Source: Anisus vortex (taxonomy: Eukaryota; Mollusca; Gastropoda; Planorbidae). From it: DNA of 64,000 bases. The translations under genes and the position numbers were made by a program. The stretch lies in contig OX421496.1 in assembly GCA_949126835.1 (NCBI GenBank), forward strand, positions 15,766,844-15,830,843. The letters run 5' to 3'. Below are positions 1 through 31,676 of the stretch, in pieces (position 1 is the stretch's first letter; each line of letters starts with the position of its first letter). The notes beneath the pieces were generated by a model. The model was not told the origin of the DNA, ran no database searches, and saw nothing but the letters and a program-made list of their open reading frames with translations.

Positions 1-655
1 GCAGGACATAAAATCAAATAAGAAAACATTGTGCCAAACTTGGACAAAATTATTCATCATAATATGACCAATATCGTGTTTTATGTCAGAATTTAAAAAA
101 ATTATTCTCTTCATTAAAACTTTTAATTCTGATATTTTGCTGCCAACTTCTTGATTCCCGCATTCTCTTTGATAACTTTGTTAGTGCAAACGAGGATTTC
201 CTTATCTAACCTTGATAAAATTGACTAAGAGGGTATGAAATGTCAAGTTATCCTATACTATAATACGAGTTAAAATTGTATGTATATATATATATATATG
301 TCTGGAAATTTTCTTCAAAAGCGCTCTAACGATTATCTTCATGTTTTAATGCACTACTTGTTTCACCTAAAAAAAAATCTACAGCTTTTCGGCCACACAA
401 ATAAAAATCGGAAATGGACGTTAAACAAAAATACACATTTGATTTATCGTAGATATTGATTTTGGCAGTGAAAACATGCCATTGCTCGACCCACATGTAG
501 TGCGGCTTTCAAGAGCGGTGTTTTGTTGCGTCGCAGTTATGACGTTTCGGGAATACCCGTAGGCTTACTACAGCAGAAAGAAGTTTAATTTCTTGTTTAC
601 ACTACTGTTGCGCACCGATGATAGAAATAATTTAAAGCAAGACCAAGTGTAATTT
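1..655. other. AT-rich sequence, no gene seen
   Basis: I find no coding exon, RNA gene or clear repeat boundary here. A short TA microsatellite lies near 285-298. Confidence 0.5.
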
Positions 656-663
656 ATGTAATG

Positions 664-870
664 CAGGGGTGTCCAAACTACAGCCAGTGGGTAACGCGCG
701 GGCGGACAAATGATAGTATGCGGCCCTCGCGGCTTATTTAGATTAGAACGTCTTCAATATATTTTAGATTAAACTTCAATATATTTTAGATTAAATTAAA
801 AAAAAAGAAAAACAAATACATATTTACGAATTATCTAATAGTCAGATAATAGTTTGCCGTTTAAATAATA
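664..870 (+). mobile_element. hAT-like transposon end (truncated)
   Basis: The segment starts CAGGGGTGTCCAAAC and continues with a GC-richer stretch containing CGGCCCTCGCGG, the style of hAT element ends that begin CAGGGGT. No matching inverted end or 8-bp target duplication was found downstream, so it is probably a truncated copy. The right limit is a guess. Confidence 0.4.
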
Positions 871-984
871 ACAGAATTAGATGAAGTTTTACCAAACTAA
901 ATGTCTATTTTTAACTTTCTTTTATCTGACATTTTTTTAAAAGAAAAACACCTCTAAAACTTGTTTGTGTTTAAACAATTAATA

Positions 985-1125
985 GCTGTATATAGTGTAC
1001 ACTGTAGCAGATTACACTACACTTTATATAGTGTTCACTGTAGCAGTATACACTACGCTGTATATAGCATACAATGTAGCAGTATACTCTACACTGTAAA
1101 TAATAAACACTGTATTAGTATCCAC
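985..1125. repeat. Short tandem repeat with TATAGTGTACACTGTAGCAG-type unit
   Basis: About three to four diverged units carry the motifs GTATATAG, CACTGTAGCAGTATACACTAC and variants. The unit is itself partly palindromic (GTAGCAG next to TATACACTAC). The open frame through it is a by-product of the repetition. Confidence 0.55.
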
Positions 1126-1326
1126 TTTTTTAAAAATTCAATAAATGTTTCATTACAAATATGTATGATTTGCTTATAAAAGCCTACCAAAGTAAGATAT
1201 ATTAGAATATGTTAACATTGTCAATTCGAAATCTGGTAAACTAGAAAAGATGTAAATTCAATATATTCGTATTTTCCTTATAACAATAGTCAGAAGTGTA
1301 ATATACTGTTAGTTTTATTGAGTGGA

Positions 1327-2154
1327 GAAATTAAACACATCATCTAACGTAGCCTATATATATTATGATCTTTTCATTTGCAGTCTTTTCAATGAATAAC
1401 ATAATTTCACCTTTAATTATTTAGTATTTAAGTTTAATGCTCAAAATTTAAATATAAAAAAAATGTTTATCATACCATTGTTTTAATTAATCAATATTAT
1501 ATTTTGCCGCGATAGTTTATTATAAATAGTAACACAAATGGAGGATATTAGATAATGTTAACACCAAACTATATTTTTTTACTTTTTTGTCAAACAATGT
1601 TTGGAATAATACATTGAAAACATTGAAAATCTCTCTATATAAAAAGATCGTGTTTGTGTCCCCACGGATCCCTATTGTGTCACTGACTTATTTAGGCCTA
1701 GTCCTATATACTGTCTAATAGCTTTTTACATCTGACATCTGAAATTAAACACATCATCTAACGTAGCCTATATATATTATGATCTTTTCATTTGCAGTCT
1801 TTTCAATGAATAACATAATTTCACCTTTAATTATTTAGTATTTAAGTTTAATGCTCAAAATTTAAAAATAAAAAAATGTTTATCATACCATTGTTTTAAT
1901 TAATCAATAATATATTTTGCCGCGATAGTTTATTATAAATAGTAACACAAATGGAGGATATTAGATAATGTTAACACCAAACTATATTTTTTTACTTTTT
2001 TGTCAAACAATGTTTGGAATAATACATTGAAAACATTGAAAATCTCTATATATAAAAAGATCGTGTTTGTGTCCCCACGGATCCCTATTGTGTCACTGAC
2101 TTTTTTAGGCCTAGTCCTATATACTGTCTAATAATAGCTTTTTACATCTGACAT
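1327..2154. repeat. Direct tandem duplication, unit about 414 bp, two copies
   Basis: The text beginning GAAATTAAACACATCATC at 1327 recurs at 1741 and runs on with only a few differences to about 2154, including the CCCCACGGATCCCTATTGTG block. The right half resembles the interior of the inverted-repeat element at 13308-14274, so this looks like a partial copy of that family that later duplicated in place. Confidence 0.8.
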
Positions 2155-2228
2155 GTGCCTTCTCTAGCTAAGTTGTTAAAGTAGAGGACTGCTGTGCGTG
2201 CGACCCGGGTTCGATTCTCCAGTTAGAA
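2154..2228 (+). other. tRNA-like block inside a repeat (box A/B-like)
   Basis: CTAGCTAAGTTGTTAAAG followed about 35 bp later by CCCGGGTTCGATTCTCC resembles polymerase III box A and box B of a tRNA. A second diverged copy is at 13974-14046 inside another copy of the same repeat. The acceptor stem does not pair well, so it is a tRNA-derived repeat segment, not a tRNA gene. Confidence 0.45.
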
Positions 2229-2399
2229 TATGCCTATTTTTTTTTACCCGATTTACGTTTATTCGTAGACCTTTTTAATTCCTATCAAACATATTTGCCG
2301 GCCGTAACTCATTGTTAGCTTGAATGGGTTGAGGGAGGGAGTTGAAAAAATTGACATAATGTTATAAGAAAGTTTGACAGTTGTTAAAGTTAATTAATT

Positions 2400-2745
2400 A
2401 ATTAATTAATTGGTTATTTATATAGCGCCTCACTCCATGCTAATAAAAGCATGCTCAGCGCGCTCACAAAATCGAAACGACAATAACACTCTAAAATAGT
2501 TTTTAAACAAGATTTCGGCCGATGGAGGCACGAAACGACAATAACATTTTAAAATAATTTCAAACAAGTTTTTTTGCTGATGGATGTGTATTTGATCAAT
2601 TTAGTTGAAAAGAAAAGTCTTCAAATTCTTCTTGAATGCCTTTTTTGACACAGAGTTTTTCAGTGTCTCAGGTAAGCCGTTCCACAGTGAAGGCGCCACA
2701 GATTCAAACGAGCGTACACCAATAGGGGAAGGGGTAGAAGAACTA
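2400..2745 (-). mobile_element. LINE 3' end fragment (minus strand)
   Basis: Read on the minus strand, 2735-2590 gives a peptide with the pattern FESVAPSLWNGLPETLKNSV..FKKNLKTFLF. This is the typical C-terminal end of non-LTR retrotransposon ORF2 proteins (CR1/L2/Rex-like). It is followed by a short tail containing TTTATATAGCGC and an ATTA microsatellite at 2393-2411. The same tail recurs at about 50990-51060. This is a 5'-truncated dead copy. Confidence 0.6.
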
Positions 2746-2810
2746 AAACTTGTAACGTAATTCACGATATTTTAAATTTAAACTTTTCATTTTCAGTCTT
2801 TTAAATAATA

Positions 2811-3420
2811 ATAATAATATTTGTATAGCGCTGCCAACAAACATAATGTAAGCTCAGAGCGCGTTTAACCTACAACTAAGAATACGGATATTACACTAGG
2901 CCAGGTGAAAGAGCTAAATTGATGATTAAAAAAAAGACAAAACAAATAAATGTAGCATTAACCGACCCAAACCATAAATAAGACAGTAAGTTTCTAAAGC
3001 ATGTTAAATGTTATGTAAGGTAAATATTGAAATAATGAGTTTTTAAGTTCTTTTTGAAAGTAACAGTAGAGCTTGTTCGCCTCAGTTGAATGGGAAGTTG
3101 ATTCCACACCTTCGGACCGGATAGTGAGAAGGCTCTAAGGCCAACGGTCGTCAGAGAGAAACGGGGCTCTTCCAGAAGCGATGAGTTTGCAGAACGAAGT
3201 GTTCTTTGCGGGACATAAGGTGTGATTAGTGCCTTGAGATAGGACGGAAACTCGTTATTAAAAATGCACTGATGGCAAAGTAGCGCCACTTTATACTCAA
3301 TTCTGGCTTTCACGGGGAGCCAGTGGAGCGAGCGTAGAAGTGCAGTTCCCGAGTCTCTTTTAGACTTGCACATAAACAAACGCGCAGTACTTTTATGTAT
3401 TCGTTGTAGACTGGCGATTT
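2811..3420 (-). mobile_element. LINE ORF2 C-terminal fragment (CR1/L2-like), minus strand
   Basis: An open stretch of about 122 codons (3379-3011, minus) carries the signature C-terminal region of CR1/L2-type LINE ORF2: LHWLPVKARIEYKVALLCHQ, then P-S-Y-L and L-T-x-Y-x-P-x-R-x-L-R-S-type spacing, GLRAFSLSGPKVWNQLP and a final F-K-K-N-L-K-T-H-Y-F. No endonuclease or reverse transcriptase core is present, so it is a 5'-truncated insertion. The 3' tail at 2811-2880 contains TTTGTATAGCGCTGCC, which is also at 52796-52811, so at least two copies of this family end in this window. A nonfunctional remnant of a mobile element. Confidence 0.75.
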
Positions 3421-3899
3421 AATGACATAAATGACATATATGTCTGTTGGATTTAAAACTGACAACTCTAGCCTGCATGTTTTTTTTTTGGTTTAAAATG
3501 AGATTAAGCTGTTGTTTTTTTGTTTTTGTATTTCTTTGGGGGGAGGGGGGAGAGTTATCGGGCAAAATCTAGATATTGGACTGCACAAATAAAAATCTGC
3601 TTCGACTGTTAGAATTTAAAGCCTATGTTATTCATAGTAGAAAAAAAAAAAGAAAAAAGACAAATACAATTTATTGGTCTGGTAAAGAAGTATTTTTAAA
3701 ATTTATGCACTGTTGTTTTACATACACATGACGTTAAGGTACAAGCGCCTGCTCTTTATTACCGATCGAATGATCGGTCACCTGGTACTAATATTATAAG
3801 CATCACTAACATGATAGTAATATTGTTTAAAAAAAATATAATTATGTACAAGTGACAGCTGGCGTTAACTGGTGTAATAAATACAAAATAAGTAAATTC

Positions 3900-5649
3900 A
3901 AACAAAACAAGGTGCTGGCATATATACTGAAACGACCGAGTGAACTCAATAGATCTAATGGCACGCGAGAGATTTTTATTGAAAAAAAAATCAATTTCTG
4001 GTTCTGTCAGAGGAAATCTGGCTGTTGAAGCCGATGTTTCTAAATAACACAGTAAACATATTAAACAAGTTAACTTTACAAGGACCACTGGAATGAATTA
4101 GCTTTGAAACTGGACATATATTGCCGTGAAATCCATTAAAAAAATTTAACTAGATTTTCAAATCTATATTAAGGCATATATTAAGATAGATAGTTGGGCT
4201 TTTTCAGAAGTACATCGAAGCACTCAAAGTGGAGTTGCTAATCAAAGGCAAGACTTTCAAATTGATGAACTCATTTTTTTCATACCACATCAAGCCTAAC
4301 TGGATTAATGTAGATTTTTTTTTTACGTGGAGGGATTTACGAGATTTTAAAATGCAGCTAGTTGAATTTTAAACATTTAAAACATGGGCATCCAAAAGTG
4401 CCCATTTGCGGAAAAAAATCTGGAAGAAAACTGTTTAGAAAAGTCATCTGCTATTCTCAACTGCTAGACATTCGCTCTTTTACTTTCAGCTTTTGGTTCA
4501 ACTTACATGACTTGTGAACAGATTTTATCACACATGAAAGCTGTTTTAAGCATATAAAGAGGTCATCTACACTTGACCGCTCATTAATTGATAGAGACTA
4601 ATTACATTTAAAATAGTTTTTATGCTCATCTTCTTTAATTAAAGATAAATATAAGTAATTCTAAAACACTTTTATCAGTATTATTAATTTAATAAATACA
4701 AAATACTTTTTTAATAGCACTATATTTCTGTAATTATTAATGTTTTAAATATAAACTCCTTAAAGGGACAAAAAATTTATGCAGGAATTTTTTATTTACA
4801 GCTGTTTAACGTAAATTATTTTAATCTTCTACTTCTAATACTTACATCTTGTATGAATACCATAATGTTGGATTTATAAAAAAAAAAAATAGTCAGTAAT
4901 ATTAAAAATTGTATATTACAAAACATAACTTATTTGGCATCACTATTGAATCAAATGTGGAAACGTTTTTTTTTAATTGAAGGGAGATAATTATAGTCTA
5001 ACCCGTTTTATTTGAGCTAATATTTCAAATATTTTTTTTCTTATATAAAAAAATAAATAGCTTACAATGTATAACTTTAAAATGATTAAAGGGTAAAAAG
5101 TTTTTGTAAAGTATATAAATATCATATAACTAAAGAATTTATATGTATACTTTTAAACATTACATTAACTACCCAGTTTGTATGATTACTACGTATCCAT
5201 TCATTTTAAGACATGATGCAATCTAAGTGAACGGACACACTCAAACAAAACTGATAACAAAATATAATTAACATTAGCAGGTGTTAGATCTTCAGCTTGA
5301 TTAACAAATAATAATAGAGTCAGTTTAAAGTTTTAGTTTAGACAATACCATAAATGTGAAAGGTCAGGAATAAAATGTTGTATTTGATATAACTGCAAAT
5401 AAATGGATGATAATCACAAACACGTTAATTTTGTATTAAATATAAAACGTTTTAGATCTAACGTTTTTCTCTATGAATTATCTCCTTTGCTTTTGGCCTT
5501 GGAATTGCTACAGAATTAAATTAATTAATCCTATAAAAATATTTCTTTTTAAAGTATAATAGAGCAGGTTCACTTTTAGGCTGTTGGCACGCTGAATGAT
5601 TAAGAAATCTTAGTTTGGCACACTGTTAGCAAAAGATCGCCGACCACTG
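3900..5649 (+). mobile_element. Decayed hAT transposon (transposase remnant on + strand)
   Basis: The right end AGATCGCCGACCACTG at 5634-5649 matches the family end GTTGCCGACCCCTG seen at 19178-19191. A peptide near 4480-4620 (with stops) contains F-G-S-T-Y-x-x-C-E-Q-I-L-S-H-M-K. This is the conserved C-terminal block of hAT transposases of the SCAND3/GTF2IRD2/ZBED type, with decayed sequence after it. The region 3956-5300 aligns by eye over more than 1 kb with 57582-58890. Left boundary is approximate. Multiple stops make it inactive. Confidence 0.6.
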
Positions 5650-5789
5650 TTCTAGTTGATCATGTTCGATATGATTGATAATGGACTAGCGCTACTTAAG
5701 ATGCCATACATCAACGCTCCTCTTCTTTCCTTGCCTTGTACCCTCTAATAATACTGGTATAAAGATTTTTTAGCGCGTACTGTCCATGG

Positions 5790-6020
5790 ATGGGGCACGT
5801 TGGCCGGCAGCGCTTTAGCCTGGCGTACCGACGGTCCTGGGTTCGAATTCTGGTGTTCCTGAGTCTACCCAGCCTTGTTGGGTACCTGACATTAGTTGGG
5901 GTAAGGTAAAGGCGGCTGGGCATTGTGCTGGCCACACATCCCCTAGTACGCCGTGGCCACTGAAACTGGTGAACGCTGCTCCACCGGGCCTATGATCATT
6001 TGCTCCGACGGGTATTTTGC
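5790..6020 (+). mobile_element. tRNA-derived SINE, + orientation
   Basis: The head GGGGCACGTTGGCCGGCAGC and the box-B-like GGGTTCGAATTC near 5840 indicate a tRNA-derived SINE. The body (AATGCCCAGCCGCC read in reverse; ACTGGTGAACGCTGCT; CCGACGGGTA) recurs at 11757-11999, 29338-29395, 50045-50326 and 54537-54725. Conserved head and tail in several orientations support one SINE family. Ends are judged by comparison of the copies. Confidence 0.75.
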
Positions 6021-9000
6021 TGCTACTATCCATGCATGAAAACTTACATTAGGACTAGTCACTCGAGACAGTAGAGCCTAGAATCAGAGCCTTATTAACC
6101 ACTATCAGGGTGTTATTTTAGATCTCATGCCCATGTGTGTGTGTGGGGGGGGGGGAAGCATCGCTTACGTCTTAACCCATATCTCTGTTATGTAAATAGT
6201 AAATCAAAAACATACATTGTGTAGTAGATATGAAGTTAAGATATGAAAGTGTGCATAAGGTTGGCGATAAACTTCAAGCCACGAAGATCTTGACCTATAT
6301 TTATCCAATAACATTCAAACATTATAATTATTTTATTAATTGTTTTTGCTTTGAATTTATTTTCTCCAGGTTATTTCCAAGAATTACGTAGAAAATGTAC
6401 AAAGATTTGTGAAGGGAGAGCCGCTACACAATGCCATAGACTTCAACAGAGGCTACTAGATAGAAGTAATCACCTTTAATTTTAAAAAAAAACATTCTAG
6501 TATTACGTGGGAATTAACCCAAAGGAAGCTGACGAGGCTCCGCAAACATCATCAAAACACTGAAGTGGTCTCTTGGAGGTTGAGGTGTTTTGATTTAGGT
6601 TTTATACATTAAAGAGAAATAGATGATGTTAACTCTTGTCATAACCCAAATGAACCTAGAATTGTATATAAAATGTTTTGCTGTTGAAATGTTATGCTGT
6701 TCACATGTTTTGCTGTGCACATGTTTTGCTGTTCACAAGTTTTCACTGTTTGCGATTTTAACAAAAATGTTTATAGTATGTACAGTAAAATGGAAGATCA
6801 AGTATTTATTTATCTGTATGCAATAGACAGTCTCCAGTGAGTAAATGTATGGAGATATGGTACGTGTCTCATTTCATGAATGATAGAACAATTAATTTCA
6901 ACTGCTTTTCATTTCGTAAAGGGAAGCTATTCATGTATAGCTATTTGCCAATTTTTCGTGCCAATGGCTCCCCTTTGTGTAAATGCCTACTTTTGTTTTT
7001 TTGCTAACTTAAGTATTTATTTTTTGAAAAACAAAAATTTATTTATAAAGCTATTGACTTTAAGCGGGTTTTTCTTTTGTTTTGTTTTTAAATGTTGTAC
7101 TTTCCTAAATGTTTAAAATATAATAAAACATGGGTTTAGATTAATTTATATTCTAACATACCCTATGGGTCCGTCATCTTACACACAGATTCTGTATTCA
7201 AGTAAATATTCGGTCAGACATGTTGCATGGTTCAAAAACAACAACAAAAAAACAACAACACTGTATTCATCCATTGAACATTGAATGTTTATTAATAAAA
7301 AAAACAACAACAAACAAACGAAAATAAAAACAAAATTAACCCATTGTAATAAATAAAAAGAAAACAAATTGACATAAAAGCATAAAGTAATCATTGAACT
7401 ACAGTAAACATAACGTATAAGTTTACAGTAATTTACAGTAGATGAAGTATTAAACAGAGTACAGACCAATCCAACTAAGGAGGCTAAAGGTCAATATACA
7501 TTCTAACCAATGATTGGCGATCTTTTACAATAATTATTAAATAAACCGAAAAAAAAAGTATTTGTGCTGACACCATTCTAACCTCGGACAGAGGTCCTTT
7601 AACTCCTATTGTTACTCAGAAGCCGAAAAATTCGTCGAAGATCGAATAGCTAGGTAGAGAGAGCTTAGAACCTTTATTAAAGAAGTCCACAACTTCGGGG
7701 ATAAAGAGAAGATAGTGGAGTACTTTCTTTATGTTTGCACCCATAGTGTCAGTGTTTATGAAGAGTCAGCCGGGGAACCCTCTTTGCCATTGATACCTTC
7801 AAGAACCTTGACCACACTATGCACAACCTCAGAGTTGAGAGCAAGGGATGAACAATTTCAAGCTCTCAGTAGAATATGAATTTGGGCCTCTAGCTTAGTG
7901 AACTCTTATTAAACAGATTTGAACAAATACAATTCTTTGTATATTTTTATAATGAATTTTTTGGTACATAAATTTGTTTAACGTCATGTTTATACTTGTG
8001 TGAGAAAAATTTTAGTAATTGCTACTTTAGCGGTGGTCTAATTTTGATGCTGGTAATGGTTGTATTATCTGTAGGGACAACATTTGTATGGGGGGAACAG
8101 GCTCGATACTAAAAACAACAACTTAAATACAACATATAACCTGCTTTATAAAATACATAATACATATTTAAACATATAAATATAATATGTAATAAAGATA
8201 GGTAGTAAAAGTGTTTATAGTACAAGAATAATATACACAAATTTATAGTTCAGGAAAGTGATTCTAAAGATTATTCCATACACACCCCGGCTTAAGAAAT
8301 AAACAAAAAATATGTATCTTTACAGATCAATGTACAGTAACCACAAACACGGATATTAGTCTAGGATTATTGTTCCGGAATTCCGTTTTATTTTTCTGTC
8401 CAGATAACGGAACCTTTCTGAAACTTAAGCTCAATAACTGTTAACATATCTTTTGGTACAAGAAAAAACAACAACCATATACAGACCGTAAAAACATATT
8501 TTTCTTCATTATGGAAATTTCTAGATTTCCCACGCATCTCTTCGACCATGAAATCAATCTATCAACATCTAAAAACCAGAGTACTTTATATTGACTATAA
8601 CAACCCAAGCACAATATAGATACAACATTTGGACACTAGAGACAATAGTTAGGTCAAATTATGAATGCCGGTGCCCACTTTTGGGATGGGACCTTTAGAA
8701 GCATCTCTGCCGAAATATTAATAAAAAAGAAAATTTGAGAACCCTTCGAAATCCAAACCGATTCCGATCATCAGCAAAAAATATTTTTCATCTAGCCCAA
8801 GCCCTTGTAAGGCTTAATAATAAATAAATGTAAAAAAAAAGCAAATGTAAATACATGTAAATACAATGAAATTATAAAAAGAAAAAAAAAATTTTTTAGG
8901 TTCACATCAAATATAAAGTTTTTTTAAGGAGCAGACGGGAAATACCAATAGCATTTTATTTGCCCGACAGTTGTTTTTTTATCTCCCATAGATCCACTTT

Positions 9001-9980
9001 TAAGCCACGAGTTGTCTGTAATGCAGGTATTTGTCCAGCTTGTTACGTAATACAAGACACTAATGTCGTGAAGTCCTGAGGTATATAAATAGTACTCGTT
9101 GTCATTTTAATGCCAAGAAGAAGATTTTAAAAATATATATCCACAAACATATTTCACATTTACAAGTTACAAATAAAACCAATCTGTAGGTCCAGGACGT
9201 GTTTAAAAGGTCCATGCACTGTGATGTCCGAGCAGGGGCGTGTCATATTTTGAAATACTATTTTCCTACTTCTGCTTTCTACAGATAACGTGCTCCATAG
9301 GAAGTTGTGATTACGTCACAAAAGGGAAACATACGTCACTGCCACCCACATACCGCCCACCACCAACCCTTAGGTCCTACTTTTAAATCTGTGACCCTAA
9401 CTATTGGGGACGTCTGCGTCCATGCTATGTTGTCAACCTGGGCTTATAGTATAATGGCAACACTGAAAGTTGCATAACATGTGGCAAATGCCTTACGTAA
9501 AATTCAAACTACTATAATCTGAGATAGTTTACGGTGTCTGAGTATGAAAAATCTACATCATCATATTTACATAATAATAATACATAATTGTTAATAATAA
9601 CAAAGACATTTACAATAAAAGTTCAAACGATATCTTTTACATCTACACCCGGCTGTATTAAAATTTACGATGTTTTTTCTTTGTTTTTTTCTTTGTTTGC
9701 TATTTCTTGAGAAAAACAGTTTATTTATTATGAAATCGGCTAAAAATCGAAAAGAAAAAACAAATAAGTAATAGCTGTCCCAAATAATAAAATGTTGATG
9801 ATTGTTCTAAAATATTGGACTCTACGTTAGAAGGTAATAATGTGTTTACATCCTCTTAACACTTTCATTTTTTTTTTCAAGAAAAATTTATCCGGTTATC
9901 TCCCTTAGCCCACGGTTAAAACATTACCGGTCGCGGCCTCCCAATAATGAAGACATTAAAAATACATTCTTCAAGAACTA
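6021..9980. other. AT-rich flank, no gene recognised
   Basis: I see no exon with recognisable protein similarity. Small features are a G run at 6148-6157, a short GTTTTGCTGT(T/G)CACAT tandem repeat at about 6670-6750 and CAACAA-rich tracts near 7240-7320. A weak open stretch at 7600-7880 (plus strand) did not resemble a family I know. Confidence 0.4.
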
Positions 9981-9984
9981 AATT

Positions 9985-10240
9985 ACGTGGATGAAGTATC
10001 ATCATCAGACCCTCCACCGTTGTGCTGTGCCCTCACATGGGGGGACAGAGGGGGCATATGCCCGGGGGGCGACACTTCTAGGGGCGGCAAATATTGTCTA
10101 AATATAGCAATAGACAAAACAGTTACAGCTTGTAAGGGGGCGTCGCTGAAACTTTTGCCCTGGGGCGCTACATAGGCTTGTGTGGGCTCTGCCATTGTGG
10201 TCATTGTGGGGGAGCGACAGGACACCTCAGCTGTCAAATT
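9985..10240. other. GC-rich block resembling a transposon internal fragment
   Basis: This 250-bp segment is far more GC-rich than its surroundings and contains GGGGGCATATGCCCGGGG and GGGGCGGCAAATA. Such blocks are common in old hAT/MITE-like repeats of invertebrates. The open frames on both strands (62 and 84 codons) are not recognisable proteins. Confidence 0.3.
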
Positions 10241-10798
10241 TCTCCAGTTTTGCCCTATCTTGAGCGGCTGTCAATAGTTCAGTCAACTGCAGCCTTTACC
10301 AATATTTTATATTGTCGAACCAGCATTTCCCGCTGACGGCCTCTCCGACGCCCCCCTTCTACAGTATATCATTAAGTAAAAAGATAGTGATAAATGGTGA
10401 CTATACATCTGTAGGTATCGGTCCTATACGTGGCCATAGTAAGCAACAACAAAAAGCAACAACAACAAAAACAACAAAACACGTTAAGCCAATTGAACGT
10501 AAGTCTCACCTTATAGTGAACATTTTAACTAAGAGCACAATATCATTATAAACACATTATGTAACATGTACTATATAATATGTATTCACTGACCCAAGGA
10601 GAAGACTTTATTACACATCACACAACCATCGAGTTTTACTGTACACAAAGGTCAATAATGAAGTACACGTTTTGACCAAGTCAAACCATCTTTCCCTCCC
10701 TTGAAATGGCGTAACACATTTTGTTTGGCAATACGAGCTAATTTAATTAAGCCCAACACGCTCAGCTATTATTTAGCCCAATATAAAAGAAATCGAAA

Positions 10799-10804
10799 TT
10801 TATT
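10799..10804 (-). promoter_or_regulatory. Candidate polyadenylation signal of the WIF1-like gene
   Basis: AATAAA on the minus strand, about 155 bp past the stop codon of the terminal WIF1-like exon. It is the nearest canonical hexamer I see downstream, but AATAAA is common by chance in this AT-rich sequence. Confidence 0.4.
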
Positions 10805-10958
10805 AGCCCAAACAAGCCAATCAATTTTGTTTAGCCTAACCAGCCATTTTAAAGCCAAATTTGAGTTACACCATTCCTCTTGCACCTTTCCTGAATTAAA
10901 ACAAAAAAACAGCAAACAAAGATTTTGTCATGACAAAAAAAATTTACCAGGTAGTTAG

Positions 10959-30285
<19,327 letters not shown>

Positions 30286-30447
30286 CTGTGGAGGAGAGAA
30301 GAGAGAAACAAAAAAATAATCACGTTTTACTTTCGGTCTAATTGGAGAAAAAAAACAACAACAACAAGGTGTTTTTCATAGGCTGCGAGCAATCAGTTGC
30401 AGATCAAGTGTCTTTTAAAAAATTGGATAAGTTCTGGGGTTCATTTG

Positions 30448-30452
30448 GTGAT
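30448..30452. repeat. 5-bp target duplication GTGAT (left)
   Basis: GTGAT directly before the left LTR. The identical 5-mer is at 39102-39106 directly after the right LTR. Confidence 0.9.
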
Positions 30453-30969
30453 TGTTATCACTCAAATTATACTAACTTATCAATTATTAATTATTATGGT
30501 CTAAGGGAAGTAACAAAGAAAGAATATATTTTTTTTTAATAAGTAAACTCCCTTGTGTTTGACACACTGTGTTTTTCAGTAAGTCTCGTGAGAATAAAAA
30601 GGACACGGGAAAGAAGAGGTAGTCTGACTGTGTAGTAAATATAAGTCGTTTACAGTTATTCATCAGAGCAAGACATGAAATGTAATTCTCTCGCTCTTGA
30701 GTTGTTAGTAGATTGAACTACAATGTTTGATAATGAAGAATGAAGTATTTGTAACCTGTATGTGCTAGAAGTCTGAACTGTTTATTGAGTGAAGTAAGTA
30801 AATAAATATTATACTTGTTCGGCTGTAAACGTACACTTCGTCGACTTCATCATTTCATACTATATAGAACTATTTTTGTTATACTCGTCTGTTAATTAAG
30901 AGACTGGTCATGCTACCATATGAACAGTAATATGTACAACTTAATGCCAACACAAACAACGAGTTAACA
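30453..30969 (+). repeat. Left LTR (517 bp)
   Basis: TGTTAT...TTAACA. An AATAAA-type signal (GTAAATAAATATTATAC) lies near 30800. It differs from the right LTR at a handful of sites, for example TATCACTC versus TATGACTC, a poly-T tract near 30528-30537, and TTAATTAAG versus TTAATGAAG. Confidence 0.95.
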
Positions 30970-30970
30970 A

Positions 30971-30982
30971 TGGTGGCAAGCG
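30971..30982 (+). promoter_or_regulatory. Candidate primer binding site
   Basis: TGGTGGCAAGCG starts 2 bp past the left LTR. TGG is complementary to the CCA end of a tRNA, as expected for a minus-strand primer site; which tRNA is not determined. Confidence 0.6.
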
Positions 30983-31578
30983 AAAAGTTTAACACAGGTT
31001 AAACTGGAGAAGTTTAACACTGCAGGCAACGACAGCGGCAACCGGCGGCATCATATTAGCAAGCGGCACGACTGCAAGCGATTCAACATTGAAACATGAC
31101 GAACAAAATGGCGGAAGGTCGTCAAGATGATGAGGACGGAAGTGACCTCATCAAGGTCAACTCAACTTAGTTTCCTGTTTCCGGTTTCTGACTGCTGCAA
31201 CAATCGTTTGTTTACATTCATGCATCCTGTTATAATGAATGTTCAAATCAAATCTACTGGCCTGACATGGTCATTATGTCTGGAAAAATATTTCGTCTTC
31301 ATTGAGGATTGGATCAATGCTAATCAACTGGCTCGACTTAGTCAGTTTCTTTGAAAAATTTATTTGGCCATAATTTCTTTCCAGCAATCAACTGTTGTAT
31401 TTTATTGGCCTTCGTTCTAGCTTATTTGAGTCTACATGCTGATATATTTCTGGCCTCAATTTATTTCGTTGTGATGAGCTTAGCCTCAATTAATATCAGT
31501 GCATTTATTTACAGCCTTTCGTGAATTCTGTGTATGTACTTTACAGTAACTAAGTTAATTGCTTCGAACTCGTGATTG

Positions 31579-31676
31579 CAATCACTTCGCGTCAATCACT
31601 TCGCGTCAATCACTTCGCGTCAATCATTTCGCGTCAATCATTTCGCGTCAATCACTTCGCGTAAAACACTTCGCGA
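31579..31676 (+). repeat. Seven tandem 14-bp repeats in the retrotransposon leader
   Basis: The unit CAATCACTTCGCGT is repeated about seven times with C/T variation (CAATCATTTCGCGT) and a final AAACACTTCGCG. It lies in the roughly 2-kb untranslated leader between the left LTR and gag; function unknown. Confidence 0.85.

Noticed and set aside
2154..2228. Functional tRNA gene
   Set aside because: Box A and box B-like words are present but acceptor and anticodon stems do not pair; a second copy sits in the same repeat family.
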